A DNA stretch of 64,000 nucleotides. It comes from Coptis chinensis. Lineage: Eukaryota > Streptophyta > Magnoliopsida > Ranunculales > Ranunculaceae. A model generated the notes under the pieces. That model was not told the DNA's origin, searched no databases, and saw nothing but the letters and a program-made list of their open reading frames with translations. The stretch covers positions 11,426,001 through 11,490,000 of the forward strand of contig CM027380.1 of assembly GCA_015680905.1 (NCBI GenBank), given 5' to 3'. A program made the translations under genes and the position numbers. Of this stretch, positions 34,438 to 46,159 are shown in pieces; positions within the stretch are counted from its first letter, which is position 1; every line of letters starts with the position of its first letter.

Positions 34438-37382
34438 CTCACCTACTCTACTTCTCTTTTCCTCCATTCTCGATTACCCTATATTAAAATTTAAGTCTTC
34501 TACTTTTTTATCCAAACAAACAACTTTACACCTACCGGTTTTGTAGAGGTAACTAGATAACCCTTATATTATTTAATTTTTTGTCGTCTTTTTGTACTGA
34601 TTCCTAAACCATATTATTTAGATTTTTATTTGTTTGTGATTTTTATTTTATTTTGTAAACATTATTGGTGGTTTATTTTAATTCGTGCAATTTCAATTAA
34701 ATTGATTGGTGGTTTATTTTAATTGTTTAAATAGCTATGCTAAAGTATTTGATCAAAGAAAAGTCGTTGCCCGCTCAACCAACTAGTAACACAGATCATG
34801 TTGTTAGTGTTGAAGTAGGATCCTCTTCAAAGCGAAGTCACCAAGAAACTGAGGATGGTGGTTTTGAACAACCTACATCAAAGCGGGTTCAACATGGAAA
34901 TCGTGAAGAACTTGACTTGTCTAGTCTTTCGGGAGACCCTGGATTGAGGAACAAGATTTCAGATTATCATCCTAATGATCGTGACTCAGTGAGAAGAACA
35001 TATTTGCTTAGGGGTTCTTGCCAGCCTAATCATATTTTTCCTCCAAGGACAATAGGCAAGAGGAACCGTCGCTTTCGGAAAGAGTGGTATGGAGAGTTTA
35101 GTTGGTTGGAATATAGTATTCAAAAAGATGTCGCATTTTGTCACTATTGTTATCTCTTTAAATCTTATCAGGGGGCACAAGGAGGCGGAGATGTTTTTTC
35201 TTACAAGGGGTTTACTAATTGGGAAAGGAAAACCAAATTAAAATAGCATGTTGGAGGACCAAATAGTGCTCATAATATTGCTTACAGGGCAGCACGAGCA
35301 TTGCTAAATCAAGAGCAGCATATCGAAACATTTCTTGAGAGACAATCTGACCAAGTTCGAAGGGATTATCGAATACATCTAACTGCAATAACTGATTGCA
35401 TTAGGTTTCTTTTGAGACAAGGTTTAACTTTCCGTGGCCATGATAAATCAGAGGAGTCGATCAGTAAAGGCAATTTTCTTGAACTTATACGATTTTTGAA
35501 AGATTATAACGAAGTCATTAAGAACGTTCTTGATAATGCTTCTAAAAATCAGAAATTGACCTCGCCTGATATACAAAAAGAGATTATGAATGCAGCTGCT
35601 GTGGAAACTACAAATGCTATTTTAAAGGATTATGGAAATTCATTGTTTGCTATTTTAGTCGATTAAGCATGTGATATATCAATTAAATAGCAAATGGCAG
35701 TTGTTTTGCGTTATGTCGACAAGAAAGGTTGCGTGATTGAGAGATTTTTTGGAGTTGTGCATGTTAAGAAAACTAGTGAAATAACACTTAAAAAGGCAAT
35801 TGATGAGTTCTTCTCTAAGCATGGGTTAAGCATATCTAGATTGTGTGGACAAGGGTATGATGGGGCCAGCAATATGCAAGTTGATTTGAATGGCCTAAAA
35901 ACACTTATAATGAAAGAGAATGAGTCTGCATTTTATGTTCATTGTTTCGCTCATCAGCTTCAGTTAGCCCTTGTATCAGTTGCAAAGAACCATGAGTCAA
36001 TTGCTAACCTTTTAGTGTTCTCTCTAATGTGGTAAATACTGTTGGAGCATCATGTAAGTGACAAGATATGTTACGCAAATCATTGAAGGCTAGAGTTGTT
36101 GCAGCCTTACAAAGCGGAGAAATTTCAAGTTGAATCAAAAGACTAGTCTTAAACGATCTGGTGACACTCGATTGGGCTCACACTATTATACACTTCTTGG
36201 CATGATAAACAGTTATGGTTCAGTACTTAATGTGCTTGATAATATAGCGGAAGATGGTTCAAGCTCGGAACAAATAGGTGAGGCTTATGGATTATTAAGT
36301 TCAGTGCAGCCTTTTGAATTTATCTTAAATTTGCATTTGATGAAAGCGATATTAGGAATTAGCAATGATTTGTCAAAGGCTTTGCAGCGTGAAGACCAAG
36401 ACATTGTCAATGCTATGGCTCTTGTTAAAATAACAAAGGTATGCTTACAGACGATGAGAGATAATGGGTGGGATAGTCTCCTGATTGAAGTTTCTTCACT
36501 ATGTGCCAAACATGATGTGGTTGTTCCAAATATGGAAAAGAGGTATGTGGCTCGAGGGAGGTCTTGACGAAGAGCGGAAGGAAACATCAATTTACATTAC
36601 TATCGTGTTGGATTATTATATCATTGTATTGATTTGCAACTTCAAGAGTTAAACAACCGGTTTAATGAAACAAACATAGAATTACTTCTTTGCATGGCAT
36701 GTCTTGATCCTTGTGAGTCGTTTGTTGCTTTTGATAAGCAAAAGTTGATCCATTTTGCTCGACTTTATCCCGATGATTTTTCAGAGATAGATCAGATGGA
36801 ATTAGCATATCAGTTTGAGAATTATATTATTGATGTGCATTCGATACTAAGTTTGGTAAAGTAAACGGAATTAGCAGCCTAGCCAAAATAATGGTTGAGA
36901 CAAAGAAAGACATTGTGTACCCACTTATGTATTTGTTGATTAAGTTGGCACTGATTTTACCTATTGCTACTACTACTGAGGGCATTTTCTGCTATGAATA
37001 TCATAAAGAATCGTCTGCGCAATCGGATGGCAGATGAATGATTGAATGATTGTTTAATAACATACATTGAAAAAGAAGTTTTTGATAGCATTGATACCAA
37101 GTTGATCTTGCAACGCTTCCAAAAGATGAAGAAGGGTGACAAAAAATAAGGGAACCGAGGACAACTATGAATAAGTATTTGTTTAAATTGAATTATTTTT
37201 TCTTTTCTTATTTTTTTATATTACATTTATTCCAATTATTTTATATGATTTTTTTATGTTCGAAATATACTTGTTTTGTGATCGGGTTTGAATTTTTAGT
37301 TAAAAAAAAATTAGTGTTTTTTTTTTTTTTTTTTATGGTTTATGGGTGGCTCACCCTCACTTACATTCTGGCTCCGCCACTG
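33977..37382 (+). mobile_element. hAT transposon with TIRs and 8-bp target duplication
   Basis: A 3,406-bp element. The left end CAATGGCGGAGCCAG is the reverse complement, but for one base, of the right end CTGGCTCCGCCACTG. Perfect TTCATAGA duplications lie at 33969-33976 and 37383-37390. These are hAT hallmarks, and it carries its own (dead) transposase gene. A near-duplicate of about 65 bases (TGTGCTGATGAGAAAGGAAA...) is found at about 34131-34195 and 34210-34275, and a 37-base A-run lies at 34399-34435. Confidence 0.93.
34737..37149 (+). pseudogene. hAT transposase with TTF/ZMYM-type zinc finger, broken
   Basis: Transposase of the hAT element, of the plant class often named zinc finger MYM-type protein 1-like. 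The ATG at 34737 opens 169 codons: a Ser/Lys-rich N-terminus, then the TTF-type finger region (FRKEWYGEFSWLEYSIQKDV, AFCHYCYLF). After a TAG at 35244, the DUF4371-like region and catalytic core follow: RHLTAITD-type segment, KQMAVVLRYVDKKG, FGVVHVKKTSEITLK, then GQGYDGASNM with the RNase-H-fold Asp and CFAHQLQLALV. Further pieces run to 36864. The C-terminal dimerisation region is recognisable in shifted frames at about 36930-37149 (AMNIIKNRLRNRMADE, then YIEKEVFDSIDTK). Stops at 35244, 35664, 36033 and more, plus frameshifts, make it non-functional. Confidence 0.88.
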
Positions 37383-37390
37383 TTCATAGA

Positions 37391-39186
37391 CAAACCCAAA
37401 AACGGACTTAGGATCGATCCCTAGCAAGATGTATTCATCTCTGAGTCCATCTTACTAGTTATGAGTAGTTGAACTGATATTTCATGTCTGAAATATCATC
37501 CCAACTCTTAGATTCATTCTACTCCAGCCGGTCAACTTTAAGAGGATGAATTCACCAATAGCTCACGTACGTGAGGCATCCCATCGCCACAAGGGTAGCT
37601 CGCAGGACCTGATCTGGAGCTCTAGGCTCCAAACTTGGTCGGTCTCTGTCATTTTTGTGACAGGTTGCAAATGACTCCTAATTACGTACATAGTGATTTA
37701 GAAATCTAAAAACGTAGCATAATCCTCACATGAGCATAATTAACCCTCGACCTTGGGAGGTTTTAGCTCGTGATCATGGGATTGATATGATATGCTAATT
37801 ATGCTATGATAAATTAATAAAGGAAGAAGAAGAAGAATAGAAAGTACTAATTTTACCTAAAGAAAATGCTGATTTTTATTTTAGAACACAAGTTTCCACC
37901 ATTAAAGATATTACAAGAACTTAACTAAAGCAAAGAAATGAAAACATGCATGAATATGGAATGAATGCTCTCCATTCCAAAACCAATATATATGAGAGCA
38001 TTCTCTCTTTTCCTGAAACCACCTCCCACAAATTACTCACATTTATTACAATCTTATCTTCAAATTTAATCATGCCAAAATTAGCATTATTTTGGCACAA
38101 AAAGTCTAGTCAAGGTAATTAATACATGCAAGGTGTTAATTTGTGCCAATAATTTGCCACTTTTGTCTTGATTTGCTCCATGATTGATGACTCATCCCAT
38201 ATTGTGAGCCCGCAAAGTGGGTCCACGTGATGTGTCCAGTGGCGGCTCCGCAAGTCGATTTCTGCAAAATTTGGCCTGAGGTAGAGCTTGTCGCACTGAT
38301 TGTCTAGGCAACTTACTTGCCATAATTTGAGTTCAGGTTCAAAAGGTATGACCTTCGGAAGTTTGATACTTTTATGCACATAATCCCGTTCTTATGCACA
38401 TAATCCCGTTCTGATTTGGAATCGTCCTGTTGGAGTTCCTAGGCTTTAGACGGACTTCATTTAGCTTTGCATGAGCTAAATCGGAAAGCTTCACGTAGAC
38501 ACATTATTCCTTGCTTAAATACTGGCTTTATCTATATTTTTACATTGGTTGTTTAAACCTGCAAAAGCACGAAAATACAATTATTTCATGATTATTAAAC
38601 ACATAATTAACCAAAGTGTTATGTCTATTCGGGATTTTATATTACAGTTTTGGGTACTTAACAGACATCATGACATAAGTTATAAAAACACGTAAACAAA
38701 CTCAAAATCGTTATGTCATTTCTAATTGAGGTTTAGATTAAGCAATTTTTTAGTAGATATGACCTCCGCTCATAACTATTTTAAACATTGTCACAAAAAA
38801 TAAGAACAATCCAAAATTTCTAAACTTAACAAATATAGTATCAAAAATCGTAAAAACGAACGGTCCACAAGTTTCTGATTTAAATACCTTTTTGTCCTAA
38901 TGTTTAAAGTAGTTAGAAGATTATATGCACAAAAATTAGCCAGACTAAAATTTAGAAATGCCCTAACAATCATGAGGTTGTTCATATATTTTTCTAATAT
39001 ATGTCCCTGAGCTAAACCCCTTCTATTCCCTTTTTTTTTTCAAGCCCATCTGTATTTTGTTTTTGATAAACCCTATCTATTTTATTTTATTTTATTATTT
39101 AATTATCCATTAAAACTCATTATTCTTTTAACAGTATGGCCCTGGGAAATAATCTCGCTTCTTTTAAAAAAGTACACCGGAGGGAT
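37391..39186. other. Intergenic, possible LTR edge at 38663
   Basis: No gene supported; the minus frame at 38119-38379 has no known domain. The minus-strand reading from 38663 (TGTTAAGTACCCAAAACTG) looks like an LTR start, but no partner was found. A 19-base direct duplication (CTTATGCACATAATCCCGTT-type) lies at about 38372-38411. Confidence 0.4.
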
Positions 39187-39526
39187 TCGTTTATCATGAT
39201 TTTTTTATACCACGCCCCTTTACAAGATGAGTTAAAATCTAATATTTTGTGGATATGATCTCCTAACTATGGATAGATTTTCCACAAAAATTCGGCTCAT
39301 TTGGAAATCTCTAACCTAATTAAAAATTGTTGGCAACTTTAATTTTGTTTAACGGCCCAGATTTTTTGATTTTGCAATCATCTTTTGACATTGTTAAACA
39401 TCATCAAATGAGCTGAAATTTTGTGGAGGTGATCTTCATGGTTTGTTGGGCATATCCACAAAAAGTTAGGTTCTAGTTCGTCTTGTGGGTGAAGTTGCGG
39501 GCCATGGTATAAATCATGGTAAACGA
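39187..39526. mobile_element. Foldback MITE, 340 bp
   Basis: The left arm TCGTTTATCATGATTT...ATACCAC and the right arm ...CCATGGTATAAATCATGGTAAACGA are inverted copies, with complementarity continuing inwards for over 100 bases (CTTTACAAGATGAGTTAAAA against TTCGTCTTGTGGGTGAAG). It is related to 61791-62159 and more distantly to 28822-29163. A (TA)n run follows at 39526-39547. Confidence 0.7.
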
Positions 39527-40770
39527 TATATATATATATATATATATCGGTCCAGCTAGGTTGACAAGCGGAATCGAGACAACCATCTTACAGTCGAAAT
39601 CAAACCGTTGGATCATCCCAAATCCAAATCCGAAACGTTATGCACGAAATTTTGAAATCAAGCACCGACATATATCCATAAATTTACGAAGGGTTTTCTC
39701 TCTCCTATTCCTCTTGCCAAATTTGCTCCAAATCCAAACCATTTTCACCTCCAAATTCAACACCTCCAACACAAAATCAAACAATAAATTTTATTTTCTT
39801 GATGTTTTAGTTTTATTTTGTTCTCGAAGGTTTTATGTTTTGATGTGGGTATACTTCTCTCTACTCTCCTAAACAGGTGGATCTCTGTTGGATCAGACTT
39901 GAAGTTTGATGCACAACGAGACTTGGACGATGTGGGTGCCACATGCATTGAAGGTAGGTACTTATATTTTTAAAAATCATAAGAAATGACACCTTTCAGC
40001 TTATAATCAAATAGCTTGCGATTTGTTTGCTTAGTCTTGCTCTAGTAATATGAGTTTATCACTTCATGTAGTTCATTTTCTTTCTTCTGCATATGTATTT
40101 AGAAGGTGTTTTGAAATTTTATTTTGTAATGGTAGCTTGTTTGTTGAAAACTTATCGTGTAAATACTAAATTAGTCATTTATGTGTACAAATTAATTTAC
40201 TTATTACTTTGCAAACTTTTCCAATATAGCATCGTTAAAATATTGAACATTTCTTTTTGTTATGTGACACAGTACATGCTTTGAACAAACTACCTTATTC
40301 TAAGATTGATTTGAAGTCGGTTGGTGTCAGGGAAGGGGTATAAGTTCACCGCTAACAATTCTATTCAAAGGTTTCACGATGTAGCCCTAAACTAGTTAAG
40401 TTAGAAAACACATAATTGATCTTTAGCTTAAATGGGAGAGCCCTTGGGAGTTAGAGTGCACCTTCACATATCCCAGGTGATGGTGGTTCAAATCCACCAG
40501 GATCCTTAATCTTTTTTATGGTGGTTAAAATACTCTCCCAATCATGTATAGCTTTTGAATATTACTTTGCCTCTATGTAAAGTATGTGAACTGCTAGTAC
40601 CACATGGTGTTAAGTGTGGAAGGCATGCGAGGAGACAAACGTGATAGTGCATGTGGAGTAGTGGACTATTGTGATGATGACTAATGTGTGAAGTAGTAGA
40701 CTAGTGTGGTGATGACTGGTGTGTTGTAGTGACTGCTACTGCTGCCTTGTTGCCTGCCTACCGCGGCTGG
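39527..40770. other. Host sequence left of the Tat element
   Basis: No gene domain recognised. Contains a TA microsatellite at the start and a tRNA-like segment at about 40427-40506. A CTGCTG-rich stretch abuts the Tat LTR; similar CTGCTG-rich sequence continues after 60657, consistent with one interrupted locus. Confidence 0.5.
40427..40506 (+). ncRNA. tRNA-like segment (SINE head or tRNA pseudogene)
   Basis: TAGCTTAAATGGGAGAGC fits the internal A box with a 4-bp D stem, and GGTTCAAATCC is a perfect B box. The T arm GGTGG-TTCAAAT-CCACC is perfect. The anticodon arm closes TTGGG with CCCAG but the loop is 23 bases, and the acceptor stem is weak, so it is not a normal tRNA. A T-run follows (40510-40517), as at Pol III terminators. 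A tRNA-derived SINE head is the most likely reading. Confidence 0.45.
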
Positions 40771-41224
40771 TGTAAGTACCCTCCATTATGCACTACAGTA
40801 CACGTGTCCACACACCAGGTCGTACCAATCCATCAGCTCGTACCTATCCATCAGAACGTACCAACGATCCAAACCCAGGTCGTCCCCAGCATCAGTCATA
40901 GCCATTTATGGAAGCAAATCAATTAGCGCAATCCTAGAGCTCAGTCAACGTAACAATCAAGGAGACATTTACTTTGTAACATCAGAATAATGGCGAATCA
41001 TCAAGATAGCACACAAGGTGGATCTACACTTCATAACGACCTAGAGCAAATAAGGAAAGTTAGCTCAAGCATCTATAAGTAGAGAGAGATGATCTACGTA
41101 AGGCTTTATTCAAGTTTACCCCAAGAAACTTGATACGTAGGCAACTCTTATCCCAAGAAGAGTACAGCCATTCCTTATCAAATAGATCATCAGGTCGTTG
41201 TCCCCTAAACACCAAACCTTTACA
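40771..41224 (+). repeat. 5' LTR of the Tat element
   Basis: 454 bases, TGTAAGTACCCTCC...AAACCTTTACA. TATAAGTA at 41074-41081 is a likely TATA box. Words of the type CAGGTCGTACC and CATCAGAACGTACC recur near the start. Confidence 0.92.
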
Positions 41225-41241
41225 TTGGCGCCGTCTGCTCG
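41225..41241 (+). other. Primer binding site of the Tat element
   Basis: TTGGCGCCGTCTGCTCG directly follows the 5' LTR. It is the usual position and TGGCGCC core of plant Ty3/gypsy primer sites. The LTR remnant at 27012 has the related TTGGTGTCATCTGTGGG. Confidence 0.8.
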
Positions 41242-41309
41242 GTTCGTTTCCTTAAGAAAAGAACACACACCCTTTTCTCAAGCCCACGAAGCTGGTCAGA
41301 AAAACCACC

Positions 41310-43319
41310 ATGGACCCCTCACTTCAAATGTTAGTAGATCAGATGAAGACGTTTCAGAAGGCCTTCATCACGTTACAACAAGAAAACCAAACGATGAGAG
41401 AACAAGCCACCTCCAACGCCAACAACGGCACTCCAGACGTAGTGGAGAACAACACCGTCAAAACCCTCACCACCACCACCATTCAAAGGTTAGAAGACTT
41501 CGCACAAAGGTTGGAGAAGTTGAACGACAAGACAAGCGCGATCCAAATCGCTTAGAAGATACTCCAGACGTACAAGGCGTCACCATTCACAACTGAAATC
41601 AGGGACAAGCAGCCTCCTTCAGAGTTCATCCAACCAAAGTTCCCGCTGTACGATGGTAGCTCGTGGTTCAGCCAAAGACGTAGCTCGTTTCACCCGGACT
41701 CTCTACAACGCCCGTGAGTAAGCACGACTAAAGCACAAGCTCTTTCCGGCAAACTGGGGACGAGCTTTAGAATGGTTCTACACGCCACCCTAGTGGTGTC
41801 AAAATGGTTTTGGGCGGCTGGCCCGCCCTCAAACAATGAAGCCCTCATGCTTTGAGGGTCGGGCCAGCCCTACCCTCATTTACTTTGAGGGGTCGGGTCG
41901 GTCGGGCCAATGCTTAAATCTCGAAGTTTTTACCGCCCCTCAACCCTCCCGGGGGGGTTTGAAGGGCGGGCTAGGGCCAAATGTGAGGGCGGATACTATG
42001 TTATACATTTGATTTACAAAATAAATTTAGAAACATTAGTTAAAAATGATAAAATCAAATGCACTTCACAATTAAATTTTCAAACTACTAAAAAAACTTG
42101 TTAAAGTTGTATTAGTCAATTAAGATCAATTAAATTCATTTCATAAAATATTATAATGAAATTATAAGATTGGCAAACTTAATAGATAAATGTTTTTTTA
42201 AGTGATTTTTAGCATATTAATGTTAAAATGAAATATATTATAAATTTTTTTATTAAAATATGTGTAATAAATGTTGAGGGCCTAATGAGGGCCGGGCTTA
42301 AGGGAGGGCTTAAGTTTGAAGTTCAGCCTTACCCTCCCCCTCAAAGGCTTGAATCGGTCGGCCCAAATTTACCTAATGTGTGAGGGCCTCATTTTGAGGG
42401 CTTTTTCAGCCCATGGGCCTGGTCGGGGCGGGCGGGCTAAGGGTTTGAGGGCCATTTTGACACCCCTACTCACTCCTGACTCAATCAGCAACTTCGACAA
42501 GCTAACTGAGACGTTCGCATCAGAGTTCGTCCACAACAGAAAGAAGCAAGCTAACCTGGACTCCTTGTTTCAACTAAAGCAAGCACATGGCGAGATGATC
42601 CGCGTTTTCCTAGGATGTTTCAAAAAGGAGCTCCTCTCAATGGAGCCAGGCTTAAAGGATAGCTTTGCAACTTCTGCATTCACTAACGCTCTCCTGGATG
42701 ACTCCGACCTAGAAGGATCCCTGATGCACAACAAACCAGAACGCTTAGACGACCTATATCACAGAATTGACAAGTACATAAAGTACGAAGAGTGAAAATA
42801 ATCAAAAGAAGTTCTCATGATGGCGACAAGCAAGAACCCAAAGAAAATAATCACTACTCGAGCAGCAACAACAACAACAACAACAACAACAAGGTTTCCA
42901 GCTCCCACAAGCCCTCTTACACAAAAAGGGAATTCTCCAACTTCTCCAAGACGCCGAGCTAGATCATGAAGAAGATATATACAGCACCATATTTCAAACC
43001 CAATATCAACAAGGTGATCACCATACCAGAACGTCCATACTGCCATTTTCACAAGCTCCACCACCATAACACCAATAAATGTTGGAGTCTCAAGCACTAC
43101 CTCCAAGACTTAGTCGAGGAGGGCAAATTGAAAGAGTTCCTACCAGAAAGCGACCTTAGGATAAGCTGGATGCCAAACGCCACAGAAGTAGGAGCCGTAG
43201 CCATGAACGACCTACCAACAACAGAAGCAAGAGCAAAACAGTCCGACGATATAAATCTCCAAGTCGGTCAAGGCACAACAGGAGACAACACTCCTCTGAC
43301 CACGACGAGGAAAAGGTAA
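41310..43319 (+). pseudogene. gag: Tat gag, broken and interrupted by a MITE
   Basis: Gag of the Tat element, starting at the ATG at 41310 in a good context (CCACCATGG). The first 81 codons are Gln-rich with a coiled-coil-like segment (LQMLVDQMKTFQKAFITLQQ). A stop at 41555 follows, and frames then change to 41790, where a 678-bp MITE interrupts it. The retrotransposon gag domain resumes at about 42475: FDKLTETFASEFVHNRKKQA, then LDSLFQLKQAHGEMIRVFLG and LLDDSDLEGSLMHNKPERL. A stop at 42793, a Gln/Thr-rich stretch and a Cys/His motif (CHFHKLHHHNTNKCWSLKHY, about 43040) complete the nucleocapsid-like end to 43319. It cannot make one protein. Confidence 0.82.
41791..42468. mobile_element. hAT-type MITE inside the Tat gag
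   Basis: The left end TAGTGGTGTCAAAATGG and right end CCATTTTGACACCCCTA are inverted copies. TAGGGGTGTCAAA-type ends with subterminal GGGCGGGCC/GAGGGC repeats are typical of a plant hAT family. The middle is A+T-rich and non-coding. Flanking 8-mers CGCCACCC and CTCACTCC agree at only 4 positions, so the duplication is decayed or the ends are slightly off. It splits the gag reading ...EWFYT from ...DSISNFDKL. Confidence 0.75.
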
Positions 43320-43324
43320 TCAAC

Positions 43325-43729
43325 ATGATTACAGACACATCCAATGACGAAACCTCAGGTCGGGAAAAGCGCAGATGGGTAGGCGCGCTACAAGAAATCT
43401 ACCACCTCTCCCACAAAGCTGAAGTCATCACTCCTACCAGCTCTCAGTCAGCGACCTCCATAGCATTCACAGAGGACGATCTAGACAAGGTGTGCCTACC
43501 CCACAATGATGCTCTGGTAGTGCACGTCAAAATCAATGGATGGACAGTCAAAAGAGTCCTCATCGATCTAGGTAGCTCTTGCGACATACTCTTCTATCAA
43601 ACATACAAGGACATGCACCTGCCAGACTCGGTGATGATAGAATCAAATACACCGCTCTACGAGTTCAATGGAGATCGCACAGATGCCATTGGAAACGTCA
43701 TCCTACCAGTCTCCATTGGAGAAAAATAG
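43325..43729 (+). pseudogene. Tat aspartic protease region
   Basis: An open frame of 134 codons holding the pepsin-like protease that would cleave Gag-Pol. SIAFTEDDLDKVCLPHNDAL leads into VVHVKINGWTVKRVLIDLGS and SCDILF. The catalytic triad position reads D-L-G-S rather than the D-T/S-G usual in aspartic proteases, although the Asp itself is kept. The frame ends at a TAG at 43727 after VILPVSIGEK, and the downstream pol pieces are in other frames. Confidence 0.8.
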
Positions 43730-44049
43730 GACATGGTCAAAACTTCAACACGCTTCAGTGTGATCAATGTCAAGTCGTCTTACACTGCCATTCTAGGATG
43801 CAGATGGATTCACAAAATCTAAGCAATTCCATCAACCCTACACTAGGTCCTACGATCTCCGGACCCGAGGCATCATGGAGCTCAGAAGTAACCAACTAGA
43901 AGCTCACCGATACAATCACGTCAGTACAACAACCACACCCAAGCCTCAGGTCGTCAAAGGCAAGGACGTCCCAAAGAAGCAAGATCCTCAAGCTTCCAGC
44001 CCTCCACCAGTAGCAACAGACAAGCTCAAAGGGAAAGAAGCACAAATAG

Positions 44050-44950
44050 AACCATGAGAAAAAGTTAATCTGGGCACAGATGATGACCCAAAGTTTGTCT
44101 ATGTAGGGGCTAATTTAGACCCCAAGCTCAAAGAGCAACTGGTCAAATTTTTATCTCTCAATAAAGATGTTTTTGATTGGTCGTATATCGATATGCCAGG
44201 AATCGACCCTTCAGGTCGCTTGCCACAAATTGAATGTCAATCCAAATGTAAAGCCCATCAAACAATGACCTAGGAAGCTAGCACTCAAATTTCAAAAAGC
44301 CATCAATTAAGAGATAGAAAAGCTCAAAAAGGTTGGATTCATCAAAGAAGTCGAATACCCGACCAGGCTAGCTAACATCGTAGCCGTTCCCAAGAAGAAC
44401 GGCCAGGTACGACTCTGCATAGACTTTACCAACGTCAACAAGCACTACCTCAAAGACAGCTTCCCCTGCCAAGAATTGACATACTGGTAGATCAAACTTG
44501 CGGTCATGAACTCCTATCATTCATGGATGCATACAATGGATACAATCAAATACCACTTGCAGAGGAAGACCAGGAAAAGATGTCCTTCATAACTGAACAG
44601 GGAACGTTCTGCTACAACGGCCTACCATTCGGCTTGAAGAACGCAGGCGCGACCTACCAAAGACTGGTCACAAAGATGTTCAAAGACTTGATGGGCGACA
44701 CTATAGAAGTCTACATAGACAATATGATAGTCAAAAGCGAAAAGACTAAAGATCACATTTCTTACCTACAGGAAGCCTTTGAAAGACTGCGCCAAAACAA
44801 AATGAAGGTCAACCCAGCAAAATGTGTATTTGGGGTAGCAGGAAAATTCCTAGGATACCTCGTTTCACAAAGGCGCATCGACGCAAACCCAAAACAGATA
44901 CAAGCTCTCCTCGAAATGCCTGAACCAACTTCCAAGCACCAAATCTAAAA
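44050..44950 (+). pseudogene. pol: Tat reverse transcriptase region
   Basis: Reverse transcriptase of the Tat element. The upstream part (LDPKLKEQLVKFLSLNKDVF, DWSYIDMPGIDP, about 44110-44210) runs into stops and frame changes at 44265-44515. From 44523 an open frame reads MDAYNGYNQIPLAEEDQEKM, with FCYNGLPFGLKNAGATYQRL, and the catalytic box is YIDNM at about 44711, where the second Asp of YxDD is Asn. The thumb region (NKMKVNPAKCVFGVAGKFLG) ends at a TAA at 44946. The lost Asp and the stops mean it is inactive. Confidence 0.88.
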
Positions 44951-44960
44951 GTTATCTTGC

Positions 44961-45535
44961 ATGGTTTCAGCCCTCAATAGATTCATCTCACGTGCATCTG
45001 ACAAGTGCAGACCATTCCTTCAAATATTAAAGAAGGGCACAACCTTCATATGGAAAAATGAATGCCACAAAGCTTTCAACGACTTGAAAGCTTACATGTC
45101 AACTCTACCCGTCATGTCCAAACCAACTGAAAGAGAGACACTGGGGCTTTACCTTGCAACTACCGACTTTGCTATCAGCTAGGTTCTCTTCCTCTTAAAT
45201 GAGGGAATCAAAAAGCTAGTCTACTTCACCAGCAAAACGTTGGTCGACTCAGAAAAGCATTACTCCCCGATGGAGAAAATAATGTTAGCTTTGATGTACT
45301 CCGCTCGAAAGTTCCAACCTTACTTCCAAGCTCACAGCATCAAAGTCATCACAGATGTACCCATCAAACAAATCTTGAGTTCAAGCAACAAGACAGCCTG
45401 CATGGCCAAATGGGCTGAAGAACTCGAAGAACATCACATCGACTTCATTCCCAGAACGTCTCGCAAAGGTCAGGTCGTTGTTGATTTCTTGGCAGACTTC
45501 CCCTTCGAAGATGTCAACTGGGAACCTGAGCTAAT
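44961..45535 (+). pseudogene. Tat RNase H (first, Ty3-type)
   Basis: Follows RT after a stop. It begins MVSALNRFISRASDKCRPFL and shows FIWKNECHKAFNDLKAYM and YLATTDFAIS, then a stop at 45180. A second frame from 45240 has VDSEKHYSPMEKIMLALMYS, ARKFQPYFQAHSIKVITD and LEEHHIDFIPRTSRKGQVVV, ending DFLADF. It would degrade RNA in the RNA:DNA hybrid. Broken by at least one stop. Confidence 0.82.
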
Positions 45536-45539
45536 TACT

Positions 45540-45812
45540 TCATTTCATCAACCATCCACCTCAGACACATGGCACCTCTATGTAGATGGAGCATGCAATA
45601 ACAACGATAGTGGACTGGGGGCTGTGTTAACTTCACTAGAAGGAACACAGCTACAAAAGTCAATCAAGATCGATTTCGCAACATCCAACAATGAAGCGGA
45701 ATAGAAAGCATTAATCACAGGTCTCCGCATGGCACAACAGCTACAAGTCCAGAAACTCAAAACTCACAGTGACTCACAGCTAATCGTCAAGCAGATCACC
45801 AAAAGTATGTAA
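45540..45812 (+). pseudogene. Tat second (archaeal-type) RNase H
   Basis: The motif WHLYVDGACNNNDSGLGAVL with the first catalytic Asp, then TSNNEAE (Glu), a stop at 45702, and KALITGLRMAQQLQVQKLKT followed by HSDSQLIVKQI with the third acidic residue. An extra RNase H of this form after the normal one marks the Tat lineage of plant Ty3/gypsy elements. One stop interrupts it and another ends it at 45810. Confidence 0.8.
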
Positions 45813-46159
45813 CAAACAGAGCAAATCTTGCCAAATATGCTCAAGTCGTCAATAACATCATCAGCTCATTCAAAACATTCTCCTTGGAACACATTTCTCA
45901 AGAGGATAACATGCATGCAGATAGCCTAGTTTTCTTAGCCTCGAAGACCTAAGAGACATGTCCAACCACAGTCTACATTGACATCCTGGAGAGACATGCA
46001 TACCAGCAAGAAAGTGTCAACAGTCTCACAGACTTTCAGCCATTATCTGAAGAAGAGATCACTTAATCTTAGATAGGCCTATTTATGAAATTTCTCTTAC
46101 ATGGTGAGCTCCCAGCAGAAGCAAAGACCGCTCATACGATAAAATTCGAGCTCCCAGAT

